Positions 36,031 through 45,553 of a stretch of DNA of 64,000 bases are shown piece after piece (the first letter of the stretch is position 1; every line of letters starts with the position of its first letter). This stretch comes from Brevibacillus fortis. GTDB taxonomy: Bacteria; Bacillota; Bacilli; Brevibacillales; Brevibacillaceae. The notes below the pieces were generated by a model. It made no database searches and had not been told where the DNA came from. It saw only the letters and a program-made list of their open reading frames with translations. The DNA is taken from the NCBI RefSeq assembly GCF_003013395.1, contig NZ_PXZM01000003.1, positions 558,001 to 622,000 on the forward strand, read 5' to 3'. Position numbers and translations under genes: made by a program.

Positions 36031-36348
36031 GGCATTCTCCCTTTCCTTCGCTCTTTGCATTTATTATGGGCGGTTATGACAAGTAGCGTCTAGTCAGAAT
36101 AGTTAGTCAAATAACATCATCCTGCGCCACCGCCGGACAGCTTTCGTTTTCCTTCTCCCAAAACGTCGATTTTTCGAGTGACTTCCCTCCATATGAATTC
36201 TTAATAGAAAGGTACTTTCTTACGTAAAATTATTGATAAAGAAAAGGCGACTTTCAAATTGACCTATGTCCTTCCCTTTTGCTAAGGTGGAATCAACAAA
36301 AAAACCGTTTGAAAGAAACGGATTGGAATCCATTGAGGGGGAAGTACC
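36031..36348. other. 318-base divergent region between the M28 homologue and dat
   Basis: The region holds a candidate dat promoter (TTGACC at 36259-36264, 16 bases, GCTAAG at 36281-36286) and a small hairpin CCGTTT/AAACGG at 36305-36321 just before the dat binding site. No T-box or riboswitch signature was recognised and no coding sequence is supported. Confidence 0.5.
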
Positions 36349-37200
36349 ATGCTGTATGTAGATGGCAAATGGGTAGAAGATGGGCAAGTGGCTGTTGATC
36401 CAGAAGACCGTGGTTATAACTTTGGGGATGGCATATATGAGGTAGTACGTATTTATAAAGGGCGCATGTACCAATGGGATGGTCATCTCACCCGTTTGTT
36501 CCGAAGTGCCAAAGAAATAAAAATGGAGCTTCCATGGAGCCATGAAGAACTGACTGACTTAGCCAATCAGTTGATCGCCAAGAACAACATCACGGAGAAT
36601 GACGACGCCAGCCTTTACCTGCAAGTATCTCGTGGCGCCTCACCGCGTGTACACGATATCCCGTCTGGTATCAAGCCTGTGATCATGGGCTTTGTCCGTA
36701 GCAAGGACCGCCCTGTCGCTGATATGAAAAAAGGCTGGACAGCTCAGCTCGTCGAAGATATCCGCTGGCTGCGTTGCGATATTAAAACGCTCAATCTGTT
36801 GGGGGCTGTTCTTGTCAAACAATACGCAAAGGATGCAGGTGCCCAAGAATCGATTTTGCACCGTAACGGCGTCATCACAGAGTGCAGCGCCTCCAATCTG
36901 TTCGTCGTGAAAAATGGCGAGCTGTATACGCATCAGGCTGACAATCTGATCCTGCACGGAATTACTCGCCAAGTAGTCATTGATTTGGCTCGGGACAATG
37001 GCATCACCGTACATGAAGAAGCATTCGACATTGCTTTCTTGCAACAAGCCGATGAAGTATTCCTCACCAGCACGACCGCGGAAATCATGCCGCTCATCTC
37101 GGTAGATGGCGCCGCAGTCGGCAACGGACACCCAGGACCTGTCATACTTAAACTACAAGACTTGTTTGAACAGCATATCAACACAAGTGTACTCGTATAA
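36349..37200 (+). CDS. dat: D-amino-acid transaminase
   Basis: This 283-residue PLP enzyme makes D-glutamate and D-alanine for cell wall synthesis. The fold-type IV signature is intact: Lys146 in CDIKTLNLL forms the Schiff base and Glu178 in ITECSASNLF binds the pyridine nitrogen. The start MLYVDGKWVEDGQ follows GAGGGGGAAGTACC. The paired phosphate motif ITRQVVIDLA is present. It is monocistronic with a terminator after the stop. Assignment to Dat over branched-chain transaminase rests on length and N-terminus. Confidence 0.93.
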   Translation: MLYVDGKWVEDGQVAVDPEDRGYNFGDGIYEVVRIYKGRMYQWDGHLTRLFRSAKEIKMELPWSHEELTDLANQLIAKNNITENDDASLYLQVSRGASPRVHDIPSGIKPVIMGFVRSKDRPVADMKKGWTAQLVEDIRWLRCDIKTLNLLGAVLVKQYAKDAGAQESILHRNGVITECSASNLFVVKNGELYTHQADNLILHGITRQVVIDLARDNGITVHEEAFDIAFLQQADEVFLTSTTAEIMPLISVDGAAVGNGHPGPVILKLQDLFEQHINTSVLV

Positions 37201-37207
37201 TGAAAAG

Positions 37208-37244
37208 AAGCTCTCCCGGTATGAACCTCCATCCGAGAGAGCTT
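37208..37244. terminator. bidirectional terminator between dat and lipM
   Basis: AAGCTCTC-n-CGG pairs with CCG-n-GAGAGCTT, with TTTTC after it on the plus strand. Confidence 0.8.
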
Positions 37245-37255
37245 TTCTTTATTGA

Positions 37256-38086
37256 TTAACGACGCAGATTCCATTCGTCTGTGGCATAGCGCGTACTCAC
37301 GAGTTCTTCTGCCAAAGCGAGTTCTTCATCCGTTAGCGTTGACGGAATCAATTCCACTTCCAATCCGGATGCAAAGCCTTTCGAGAACGCCTCGATGGAT
37401 TCTTGGAGACTGATTGGCCGAGGGCTTACTTCGTTGATCGTCACTGCTTTTTGGCGGAAACTATCGATCATCCGTTGTTTTACCCGCTCCGATGGGAAAT
37501 GTAAGAGCGAGAATAGTAAATCTACGTCCATATCAAGCAGAATGGAGCCGTGCTGAAGAATAACACCCTTTTGTCGGGTCTGAGCGCTTCCCGCTACTTT
37601 TTTCCCCTCTACTACGAGTTCATACCAAGAAGGCGAATCGAAGCAAGCAGATGAACCTGGAGAATTGTACTTTTCCTTCTCCTCTTCACTCGCCAGCGAG
37701 ACCATTTCCGCTGAGAGTCCAAGGTTTTGAAATCCGTGTAGCAGTCCCAAGCTAATGATTTTGTAGGCTTCCGTCACACTTGAGGGCATTTTCGGATGGT
37801 CTTCGGATACAATGACACTGTATGTCAGCTCCTGATCATGCAGAACAGCACGCCCTCCGGTTGCTCTGCGAACAAAGCCCAGTCCTCTATTTTGAACTTC
37901 CTCCAGATTGATTTCCTTGATTGCCTTTTGGAAATAACCAATCGACAGTGTCGCCGGGTCCCACGTGTAAAAGCGAACGGTCGGGGGAACCTTCCCCTCA
38001 CTGTGCAACTGCAAAATTGCTTCATCTACTGCCATATTCATCGCGGGTGACATTGCTTCCGTCACGATATAGCGCCACTGTTCCAT
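37256..38086 (-). CDS. lipM: octanoyltransferase LipM
   Basis: This 276-residue protein of the lipoate-protein ligase fold transfers octanoate from acyl carrier protein to GcvH, the first step of lipoate assembly in Bacillus. The substrate loop [20 protein letters not shown] and the catalytic Cys148 in [13 protein letters not shown] are present, and [19 protein letters not shown] follows. B. subtilis LipM (yqhM) has 278 residues and lies in the same region. It fits with the glycine cleavage operon just beyond, although gcvH is not in the window. Confidence 0.94.
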   Translation of the reverse strand: MEQWRYIVTEAMSPAMNMAVDEAILQLHSEGKVPPTVRFYTWDPATLSIGYFQKAIKEINLEEVQNRGLGFVRRATGGRAVLHDQELTYSVIVSEDHPKMPSSVTEAYKIISLGLLHGFQNLGLSAEMVSLASEEEKEKYNSPGSSACFDSPSWYELVVEGKKVAGSAQTRQKGVILQHGSILLDMDVDLLFSLLHFPSERVKQRMIDSFRQKAVTINEVSPRPISLQESIEAFSKGFASGLEVELIPSTLTDEELALAEELVSTRYATDEWNLRR

Positions 38087-38157
38087 CTATGTACCTCCTC
38101 ATTCACAACGCCTTCATTGTACGCTTCTGGCACGAAGGACGGCAAGCTTTTGATGGG

Positions 38158-39237
38158 CTAATTTGAACGGGCCGTCTCCTGTAAAATAACCATGACCTGC
38201 GCCAATGCATCTGTTTTCTGCTCATTTTCTTCGCGCATTCGCTCCAAGATGGTCTCCCTGTTCTTATGCAAGTGATTCACTGCTCGATAAAAGCGCTCAT
38301 CCGTCAGCTCTTCTTCCAGCAGCACATGACATAAGCCCTGCCTTTCAAAAGACTGCGCATTCAATATCTGATCCCCCCGACTTGCTTCACGGGACAACGG
38401 GATCAAGAGCATCGGCTTTTGCAGGGCTAAAAACTCATAGATCGCATTGGAGCCTGCACGTGACACGACAAGATCAGCCATCGCCAGCAGGTCTGGCAAT
38501 TGCTCCTGTACATATTCGAATTGTTTGTAGCCTGCCATTTGAATCGTTTCATCGATTTGATTTTTGCCGCAGATATGTACGATCGAAAAATGCTCTAGCA
38601 AGGAGGGCAATGTACCACGCACTGCCTCGTTAATTCTCCGTGCTCCCAAGCTCCCACCCATGACAAGTAGGACAGGCTTTTTGGCTGAAAAGGAGCAATA
38701 AGCCAGCCCTGCTTCTTTTCGACCTTGTTTCAGCTCTTCTCGCACGACTGCGCCTACGTGAATCCCTTTGTTTTTCGGCACTTTCGAAAGCGTATCTGGA
38801 AAAGTTACGCACACTTTACTGGAAAAAGGGACAGCCAGCTTGTTAGCGAGACCAGGCGTCAGATCAGATTCATGGATGACGACAGGAAGTCGGTTTACCC
38901 AGCCCCCAAACACTACAGGTACAGAAACGAAGCCTCCTTTGGAAAAAATCACATCCGGCTTCCACTTGCCAAGAAAGCGAGAAGCTTGCCAAATGCCTTT
39001 GAGGACTCGCAGCGGGTCACTCACGTTTTTCCAATCGAAGTAACGTCGCAGCTTCCCCGAAGAAATGCCTATATAGCGAACATCCGGATGGCTGGCGACT
39101 AACTCTCGTTCGATTCCTGTCGCAGAACCTATGTAGGCAACATCCCAACCCAGCTTGATAAAATGGGGAATGAGCGCAAGATTCACAGTGACGTGTCCTG
39201 CCGAACCGCCACCAGTAAAGACAATTTTTCTCTTCAT
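38158..39237 (-). CDS. murG: MurG-type UDP-GlcNAc:undecaprenyl-PP-MurNAc-peptide N-acetylglucosaminyltransferase
   Basis: This 359-residue GT-B glycosyltransferase makes lipid II from lipid I on the cytoplasmic face. The start KRKIVFTGGGSAGHVTVNLAL holds the first glycine loop (GGGSAGHV), followed by HESDLTPGLANKLA and the donor-binding LVMGGSLGARRINEAV and VSRAGSNAIYEFL. It resembles the MurG form found outside the dcw cluster in some Bacillota, and in this window no division or wall genes adjoin it. A second copy elsewhere is likely. The start has GGGAGGGTTCGAGCTGA. Confidence 0.9.
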   Translation of the reverse strand: MKRKIVFTGGGSAGHVTVNLALIPHFIKLGWDVAYIGSATGIERELVASHPDVRYIGISSGKLRRYFDWKNVSDPLRVLKGIWQASRFLGKWKPDVIFSKGGFVSVPVVFGGWVNRLPVVIHESDLTPGLANKLAVPFSSKVCVTFPDTLSKVPKNKGIHVGAVVREELKQGRKEAGLAYCSFSAKKPVLLVMGGSLGARRINEAVRGTLPSLLEHFSIVHICGKNQIDETIQMAGYKQFEYVQEQLPDLLAMADLVVSRAGSNAIYEFLALQKPMLLIPLSREASRGDQILNAQSFERQGLCHVLLEEELTDERFYRAVNHLHKNRETILERMREENEQKTDALAQVMVILQETARSN

Positions 39238-39292
39238 TCAGCTCGAACCCTCCCCTGCTTCTTCTTCCCCCATGATAGCACCAAACGGAAAG

Positions 39293-39322
39293 AAAAGCCG
39301 CCCGTAACAACAGGCGACTTTT
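39293..39322 (-). terminator. terminator after gcvPB
   Basis: AAAAG-n-CGCC pairs with GGCG-n-CTTTT with one G-U pair, followed on the minus strand by CTTTC. It ends the glycine cleavage operon before murG. Confidence 0.75.
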
Positions 39323-39336
39323 CCTGGAATCGAAGA

Positions 39337-40806
39337 TTATGCTTGCGGCTGATAACGCAGGATCGGCTTTCTTGCCGCTGTCGCTTCATCCAAACGTTTG
39401 ACCACAGTGGTATGAGGAGCTTCCTGAACGATTTCTGGCGTTTCCTCGCACTCGCGGGCAATTTGCAGCATGACGTCGATGAACTCATCGAGCGTTTCTT
39501 TTGTCTCGGTTTCGGTCGGTTCGATCATGAGGCACTCGTCTACGATCAATGGGAAGTAGATCGTTGGCGGGTGATAGCCAAAGTCGAGCAAGCGTTTTGC
39601 GATATCGAGCGTGCGAACGCCCAGCTTCTTCTGGATCACACCAGACAAAACGAACTCGTGCTTGCAGACGCGGTCAAATGGCAGATGATAAGCCGTTGCC
39701 AGACGACGCATCATGTAGTTGGCTGAGAGCACTGCGTTTTGGGAAACTTGCAGCAAGCCTTCTGGACCCATTGTACGAATGTAGCTGTACGCACGAACGA
39801 GAATACCGAAGTTGCCGTTGTAGCCTTTTACACGACCGATGGAAGCCGGACGATTGCTATCCCAGTAGAAGCTTCCGTCTTCCTTCTTCGCTACGATTGG
39901 TGTAGGCAGGAATGGCTCGAGAACTTTTTTCACGCCGACTGGACCTGCACCTGGACCGCCACCGCCGTGAGGTCCTGTAAACGTTTTGTGCAAGTTCAGA
40001 TGCACCACGTCGAAGCCCATGTCTCCCGGACGGGCAATTCCCAAAATCGCGTTCGCATTCGCACCATCGTAGTACAGCAGACCGCCAGCTTCATGGACGA
40101 TTTTCGCCATTTCCACGATATCTTCCTCAAACAGTCCGAGTGTGTTCGGGTTTGTCAGCATCAAGGCAGCTGTGTCAGGACCAACCGCATCACGCAGTGC
40201 TTGAATGTCAACCAATCCCCGATCGTCAGATGCAATGGTTACGGTATCCAAGCCAGCTACAGCAGCAGATGCCGGGTTCGTACCATGTGCGGAGTTCGGC
40301 ACGATTACTTTGGTACGGTGGCCTTCTCCACGGCTTTCGTGGTAGGCACGAATCATCATCAATCCTGTCCATTCACCCGCAGCACCAGCAGCTGGTTGCA
40401 GGGTCACAGCGTCCATCCCGGTGATCTCTGCGAGCTCTTCTTGCAGATTGTACAAAAGCTCCAAGGCACCTTGTACTGTTTCTTCCGGTTGGTACGGATG
40501 TGTCTGCGCGAAGCCTGCATAACGGGCAACGTCTTCGTTGATTTTCGGGTTGTATTTCATCGTGCAAGAACCGAGCGGATAGAAGCCATTGTCTACCCCG
40601 TGGTTGCGACGAGACAGTTCTGTATAGTGACGAACCAATTGCAGCTCAGATACCTCTGGCAGCTCAGCTGGTGTTTCGCGAATGAGATGCTTTGGCAAAA
40701 GGCTTGCTACTTCTACTTCTGGAACATCCAATGCCGGCAAATTGTAGCCCACACGGCCTGGTTTGCTCATTTCAAAGATCAGTGCTTTCTCCTGGTCGTT
40801 ACGCAC
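39337..40806 (-). CDS. gcvPB: glycine dehydrogenase (decarboxylating) subunit 2
   Basis: This 489-residue PLP subunit of the P-protein carries the active-site Lys274 in [17 protein letters not shown]. With GcvPA it decarboxylates glycine and passes aminomethyl to lipoyl GcvH. It overlaps gcvPA by eight bases. The N-terminal segment [12 protein letters not shown] and the [12 protein letters not shown] motif are typical. The split P-protein is the norm for Bacillota. Confidence 0.97.
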   Translation of the reverse strand: MRNDQEKALIFEMSKPGRVGYNLPALDVPEVEVASLLPKHLIRETPAELPEVSELQLVRHYTELSRRNHGVDNGFYPLGSCTMKYNPKINEDVARYAGFAQTHPYQPEETVQGALELLYNLQEELAEITGMDAVTLQPAAGAAGEWTGLMMIRAYHESRGEGHRTKVIVPNSAHGTNPASAAVAGLDTVTIASDDRGLVDIQALRDAVGPDTAALMLTNPNTLGLFEEDIVEMAKIVHEAGGLLYYDGANANAILGIARPGDMGFDVVHLNLHKTFTGPHGGGGPGAGPVGVKKVLEPFLPTPIVAKKEDGSFYWDSNRPASIGRVKGYNGNFGILVRAYSYIRTMGPEGLLQVSQNAVLSANYMMRRLATAYHLPFDRVCKHEFVLSGVIQKKLGVRTLDIAKRLLDFGYHPPTIYFPLIVDECLMIEPTETETKETLDEFIDVMLQIARECEETPEIVQEAPHTTVVKRLDEATAARKPILRYQPQA

Positions 40807-42151
40807 GTGTGATCGCCTCCAATTCAGCCGCCAATGTGTCGATTTCTTCTTTGGTACGTAGCTCAGTTACTGCAAACAAGGTATGATTCGCAAGCTCTGG
40901 ATAGTCGAGACCGAGATCATAGCCCCCGATGATTCCAGCAGCCAGCAGCCCTTTGTTCACTTCTGCAACTGGTTTGTTCAGCTTCACGACAAACTCGTTA
41001 AAGAATGGTGAGGTGTATACGATCTCCAAGCCTTTTGCTTGCAGGGCATTCTTGGCGTAATGAGCTTTTTGCAGGTTCATCATCGCCATTTCTTGTACCC
41101 CCTGCTTGCCGAGTCCTGTCATGGCAATGGAAGCAGCCAAAGCGAGCAGCGCTTGGTTCGAGCAGATATTGGAAGTCGCTTTTTCACGACGAATATGTTG
41201 TTCACGTGCTTGCAGCGTCAATACGAAGCCGCGTTTGCCATTTTCGTCCTTCGTTTGACCAACGATACGACCTGGCATTTTGCGCATCAATTTGGATGTC
41301 GTAGCGAAATATCCGCAGTGCGGTCCGCCAAAGGATGCTGCAATACCGAATGGCTGCATGTCGCCCACTACGATATCTGCGCCCAATTTGCCTGGCGCCT
41401 CCAGTACACCCAGAGCAAGCGGATTGGAGGATGTGATCAACAGTGCACCTTTTCCGTGCGCAATTGGTTCAATCGCTCCCAAGTCCTCGACGTTTCCGAA
41501 GAAGTTCGGATACTGCACGATGACCGCTGCTGTGTTTTCATCGACAAGCGCTTCCAGAGCCGCTGTATCTGTAACGCCATCGCTGTTGATACCTACTTCA
41601 ACCAGCTCAACGTTTTGTCCATACGCATATGTTTTCAAAACACCACGCGCTTCCGGATGTACAGCGCGCGAAACGATTACGCGCTTTTTGCCAGTGTGAC
41701 CAGCAGCCATCATCGCTGCCTCTGCCAAAGAAGTCGCGCCGTCATACATCGAGGAGTTTGCTACCTCCATGCCTGTCAGCTCACATACCATCGTTTGGAA
41801 CTCAAAAATAGCTTGCAGCTCACCTTGGCTGATCTCTGGCTGATAAGGTGTATAAGCGGTAAAGAATTCTCCGCGGAGCAGCATGTGATTGACTGTGCTC
41901 GGCGTGTAATGCTGATAAACACCTGCACCGAGGAAGTTAACATGCGTGCTAAAGTTCACGTTTTTATTTGCGAGGCGTGTAAAATACTTCACCAAATCTG
42001 GCTCGGAAAGGGCTTCTGGAATATTCAAAGCACCTTTGAAGCGTACTTCTTCCGGAATATCAGCAAACAGTTCTTCGATGCTTGAAATGCCAAGCGTTTC
42101 CAGCATTTCGCGCTTGTCCTGATCAGTTTGGGGCAGGTAGCGGTATTTCAC
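40799..42151 (-). CDS. gcvPA: glycine dehydrogenase (decarboxylating) subunit 1
   Basis: This 450-residue protein is the non-PLP half of the two-subunit P-protein and has the start [17 protein letters not shown] and the motifs [14 protein letters not shown] and [15 protein letters not shown]. The GTG start follows GGAGGACAACGTCC. It lies 41 bases after gcvT and overlaps gcvPB, as expected for one operon under the upstream riboswitch. Confidence 0.97.
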   Translation of the reverse strand: MKYRYLPQTDQDKREMLETLGISSIEELFADIPEEVRFKGALNIPEALSEPDLVKYFTRLANKNVNFSTHVNFLGAGVYQHYTPSTVNHMLLRGEFFTAYTPYQPEISQGELQAIFEFQTMVCELTGMEVANSSMYDGATSLAEAAMMAAGHTGKKRVIVSRAVHPEARGVLKTYAYGQNVELVEVGINSDGVTDTAALEALVDENTAAVIVQYPNFFGNVEDLGAIEPIAHGKGALLITSSNPLALGVLEAPGKLGADIVVGDMQPFGIAASFGGPHCGYFATTSKLMRKMPGRIVGQTKDENGKRGFVLTLQAREQHIRREKATSNICSNQALLALAASIAMTGLGKQGVQEMAMMNLQKAHYAKNALQAKGLEIVYTSPFFNEFVVKLNKPVAEVNKGLLAAGIIGGYDLGLDYPELANHTLFAVTELRTKEEIDTLAAELEAITRA

Positions 42152-42192
42152 GGACGTTGTCCTCCTCTAAAAGGATGTATGTGGTGGATCGA

Positions 42193-43296
42193 TTAGTTTT
42201 TCGGGCGTTTATAAAATGGAGCGGCAACGATTTCTGCTTTGAGACGTTTTCCGCGAATTTCTACTTCTACTTGTGTACCTAACGCAGCATGCTCGGTTTT
42301 TACGAGAGCGAGACCGACGTTCTTCTTCAAGGTTGGAGATTGTGTTCCTGTCGTCACTTCGCCAATGAGCTCTTCCCCCACATAGACGGGGTAATGCGTC
42401 CGTGGAATCCCACGGTCGATCATTTCGATCCCTACCAGCTTGCGCGGGGCACCATTTTCTTTTTGTGCCTTCAGCACTTCCTGACCGATGAACGGCACTT
42501 CTTTGTCTACCTTGACAGCGAAGCCAATGCCCGCTTCGATCGGTGTGATGTCTTTGCTGAGCTCTTGGCCGTACAGTGGCAGCTTGGCTTCAAAACGAAG
42601 CGTATCGCGCGCACCGAGACCGCACGGCAAAAGACCTTCTTCTTTTCCTGCTGCGAGCAAGATGTCCCACAGCTCTGCCGAACGATTGGCATCCAAATAA
42701 ATCTCAAAGCCATCCTCGCCTGTATAGCCAGTACGGGAGACCAATGCCGGAATGCCGCTCACTTGCACATCTCGCTCAAAACGGAAAAAGCCGATTTGAG
42801 ACAAGTCAGTAGTCGTCAGCTTTTGCAGAATGGATTCTGCCAAAGGACCTTGAATCGCGATTTGTGCTGTCTGTGGCGAAATATTCTCAATCGTTACGCC
42901 TGGAATCAGATGTTCTTCTAGCCACGCATAGTCTTTGTCGATATTGCCCGCGTTGATGACGAGCAGGTAATGATCATCTGCATACTTGTAAACAAGCAGA
43001 TCATCTATCGTCCCACCATCCGGGTAGCAGAGCACACTGTACTGCGCCTGTCCAATTGCCAGCTTGGATACGTCATTCGTAGTCACACGCTGGAGATAAG
43101 AAAGAGCGTTTTCCCCTTTTACGTCCACTTCTCCCATATGGGAAACATCAAATAGACCAGCTTTTGTCCGAACGGCTTCATGCTCTTGACCAATGCTTGT
43201 AAACTGCACTGGCAGATCCCACCCACCGAAGTCGATGGTTTTCGCGCCATACTTTGCATAAGAATCAAATAGTGGCGTACGTTTCAAATTGGACAT
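42193..43296 (-). CDS. gcvT: aminomethyltransferase (glycine cleavage T-protein)
   Basis: The ATG at 43296 ([17 protein letters not shown]) has AGGAGGTGCCAC upstream, giving 367 residues; the open frame extends into the leader. T-protein transfers the methylene group to tetrahydrofolate and releases ammonia. [29 protein letters not shown] and the C-terminal barrel with [19 protein letters not shown] are visible. It is the first gene of gcvT-gcvPA-gcvPB. Expression is expected to rise with glycine through the leader. Confidence 0.97.
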   Translation of the reverse strand: MSNLKRTPLFDSYAKYGAKTIDFGGWDLPVQFTSIGQEHEAVRTKAGLFDVSHMGEVDVKGENALSYLQRVTTNDVSKLAIGQAQYSVLCYPDGGTIDDLLVYKYADDHYLLVINAGNIDKDYAWLEEHLIPGVTIENISPQTAQIAIQGPLAESILQKLTTTDLSQIGFFRFERDVQVSGIPALVSRTGYTGEDGFEIYLDANRSAELWDILLAAGKEEGLLPCGLGARDTLRFEAKLPLYGQELSKDITPIEAGIGFAVKVDKEVPFIGQEVLKAQKENGAPRKLVGIEMIDRGIPRTHYPVYVGEELIGEVTTGTQSPTLKKNVGLALVKTEHAALGTQVEVEIRGKRLKAEIVAAPFYKRPKN

Positions 43297-43332
43297 GTGG
43301 CACCTCCTGTGAACAATAAGATCCAAAACAAA

Positions 43333-43388
43333 ACAGAGGAGGAAAAACGGGTACACCAAAATAATGGTGCCCATTTCTCCTCCTCTGT
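43333..43388 (-). terminator. riboswitch expression-platform terminator
   Basis: ACAGAGGAGGA pairs with TCCTCCTCTGT across a long interrupted helix that also pairs CACCA with TGGTG, followed on the minus strand by TTTTGTTTT. It lies directly after the glycine aptamers and 37 bases before gcvT, so it is the regulated terminator. Confidence 0.85.
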
Positions 43389-43577
43389 CCTTGGTACCTG
43401 AGAGTTACCTTGCGAATCACGTGAGGGTTACATCGTTCCCCCATATGCAAGTTTCCCCTTTGGTGGCTCGTGTGAGCTCTCTCCAGAGTTGCGTCCGGTA
43501 GAGGTACTTTTGCCTGAGAGATTCACCGTTACCGGCTTGCTCCTTCGGCGCTGCCAAGCGTTCAAGCAGTCTCTCCC
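43389..43577 (-). ncRNA. tandem glycine riboswitch (two aptamers)
   Basis: Reading the minus strand, the first aptamer begins GGGAGAGACTGC and contains GCGCCGAAGGAGCAAGC and GAATCTCTCAGGCAAAAG; the second contains GGAGAGAGCTC, CACCAAAGGGGAAACTTGC, and GTAACTCTCAGGTACCAAGG. These are the conserved glycine aptamer signatures, present twice. Glycine binding turns on the glycine cleavage operon in B. subtilis, and the following hairpin would be disrupted when bound. Confidence 0.96.
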
Positions 43578-43810
43578 TACTACCATCATTCGCGGTTGTT
43601 TCATGGTCATACATAAGTTTTTGCTATCATTTCCATACTAATAGATGTACTACCTCTTTATCCTACCATGAGAGCTCGAAGTTGAAAATATACAAATTAA
43701 CAGTCAGATTCAGAAAAACTTAACAAAACACATTGACAATAGAAAAACGTTCAGTTTTTTGGCGTTAACCATGAAAGTTATGGCAGAGCAACGTAAAGGG
43801 GTATCTATTT
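43578..43810. other. divergent promoter region between the glycine riboswitch and yqhH
   Basis: A TTGACA occurs at about 43733-43738 on the plus strand but no matching -10 at normal spacing was found. Promoters for both directions must lie here; none is clear enough to place. Confidence 0.35.
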
Positions 43811-45517
43811 ATGCCGAATGTTCCTATTTCATTTGATACGAGTTGGATCAATCCGCTTACAGAACGCTTGCAAGAAGATGGTCCCTGGGATAAGTGGGAG
43901 CTGTTCAAGCTCTCCTTGGAAGCGGAAGAAGCGATGGCTGTTCCCGAGTTTGACCAGCTGCAATGTCTGAAATACCTCCCACTCTTGTCGCCATTTCCTC
44001 ACCAGTTGGAGACGGCGAAACGTGTCCTGTTAGAGATGCGCGGCCGTGCCATCCTCGCAGATGAGGTCGGTCTGGGAAAGACGATCGAAGCAGGGTTGAT
44101 CATGAAGGAGTACATGGTTCGTGGCTTGGCTAAAAAAATTCTCGTTCTGGTTCCCGCCTCTCTCGTCATTCAATGGACAAAAGAGCTTCATCAAAAATTC
44201 GGCATTTCAGCAGTGGCGCAAAAAAAAGAGTATATGTGGCGGCAGCACGAAGTCGTAGTCGCATCGATTGATACAGCAAAACGAGACCCTCACAGGCGTC
44301 ACGTTCTCGACATCGATTACGACATGCTCATCATCGACGAAGCTCATAAACTCAAAAATAAACGGACACGCAACTATCAGTTCGTCAAAGAAATCCGTAA
44401 AAAATATTGCCTGCTCCTTACAGCAACTCCGATTCAAAATGAGATGGACGAGCTGTACAACCTCATCAATTTGTTAAAGCCAGGTCACCTTGGCCATACT
44501 TCCACCTTCTCTACCAATTACGTAGAGGGCAAACGCCAATCCAAAAACAGCGAGAAATTGCGAGAAGAAATTGAAAAGGTCATGATTCGCAACAAACGAA
44601 GTGATGGTGGTATCCAATTCACCAGTCGTCGCGTTCAGTCGATTCCGATTGACCTTTCCCCTGAGGAAATGACCTTGTACGAAGGTGTGACCCGCTTTGT
44701 CCGCGAGCAATATCAAACAGGATTTGGGGTTGGAGGCTTCAACTCCCTTGCTCTGATTACCTTACAGCGAGAGGTCTGCTCTAGTAAGGAAGCTGCGTTC
44801 ATGACGCTGTATAATATGCACCAGCGCACCGGCGAGAACTCTCCTTTGCGTACGCAAATTCTTGAGCTAGTAGAGATGATCAAACAAATAGAGACGCATT
44901 CCAAGGCTGCCAAAACGGTTGAGCTCATTCAACAAATCAACGACAAAGTGATCATTTTTACAGAGTATCGGGCAACACAAAACTATCTGCAAAAGTATTT
45001 GCACGACCACGGCATTACTTCCGTCCCCTTCCGCGGCGGCTTTAAACGCAGTAAAAAAGACTGGATGACAGATCTTTTCCAAAATCGTGCACAAGTCCTG
45101 ATCGCGACGGAAGCTGGCGGGGAAGGCATCAATTTGCAGTTCTGCAATCAGGTAATCAATTACGACATGCCTTGGAATCCCATGCGAGTGGAGCAACGAA
45201 TCGGTCGTGTCCATCGCCTGGGACAAAAAAGGGATGTACACATTTACAATTTATCTACAATAGGAACGATCGAAGAGCATATTCTCAACCTGCTGTATGA
45301 AAAAATCGATCTGTTTGAAATGGTCATCGGTGAACTCGATGATATTGTGGAGCGCCTGAATCTAAGTCAGTCCTTGGAAGATAATCTGATTCAAATTATT
45401 ATGGATTCCCGCTCCTCCAAAGAAATGGCGTTGAAGCTCGATAACATTGGTCACGCGATTCGAGCAAGCAAAATAACAAAAGCAGCGGTCCCGCTTTCTG
45501 AGGCGGCTGACCAATAA
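43811..45517 (+). CDS. yqhH: SNF2-family DEAD/DEAH helicase (YqhH type)
   Basis: This 568-residue protein has the two RecA-like lobes of SNF2 ATPases: Walker A ILADEVGLGKTIEAG (Lys90), motif II IIDEAHK, motif III LLTATPIQN, and the C-terminal lobe with IATEAGGEGINLQFCNQVINYD and QRIGRVHRLGQ. Such enzymes move along double-stranded DNA or remodel RNA polymerase (RapA-like), but the function of YqhH is not established. It is divergent from the glycine cleavage operon as in B. subtilis, and yqhG follows 36 bases after the stop. The start has AAAGGGG. Confidence 0.93.
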   Translation: MPNVPISFDTSWINPLTERLQEDGPWDKWELFKLSLEAEEAMAVPEFDQLQCLKYLPLLSPFPHQLETAKRVLLEMRGRAILADEVGLGKTIEAGLIMKEYMVRGLAKKILVLVPASLVIQWTKELHQKFGISAVAQKKEYMWRQHEVVVASIDTAKRDPHRRHVLDIDYDMLIIDEAHKLKNKRTRNYQFVKEIRKKYCLLLTATPIQNEMDELYNLINLLKPGHLGHTSTFSTNYVEGKRQSKNSEKLREEIEKVMIRNKRSDGGIQFTSRRVQSIPIDLSPEEMTLYEGVTRFVREQYQTGFGVGGFNSLALITLQREVCSSKEAAFMTLYNMHQRTGENSPLRTQILELVEMIKQIETHSKAAKTVELIQQINDKVIIFTEYRATQNYLQKYLHDHGITSVPFRGGFKRSKKDWMTDLFQNRAQVLIATEAGGEGINLQFCNQVINYDMPWNPMRVEQRIGRVHRLGQKRDVHIYNLSTIGTIEEHILNLLYEKIDLFEMVIGELDDIVERLNLSQSLEDNLIQIIMDSRSSKEMALKLDNIGHAIRASKITKAAVPLSEAADQ

Positions 45518-45553
45518 ATCTTGCTGGAAACGAAAAAGAAAAGAGGTCTCTTG

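Noticed and set aside
36241..36348. Possible T-box before dat because of an AAGGTGGAATC stretch
   Set aside because: No specifier stem or conserved T-box core and antiterminator were found, and no terminator follows.
39739..40812. Long plus-strand open frame opposite gcvPB
   Set aside because: An antisense shadow of a gene with clear motifs; composition is non-protein-like and no start site is visible.
41039..42085. Long plus-strand open frame opposite gcvPA
   Set aside because: Same reason as the gcvPB shadow.
43417..43614. Small minus-strand open frames inside the glycine riboswitch
   Set aside because: They coincide with conserved aptamer RNA and have no support as proteins.
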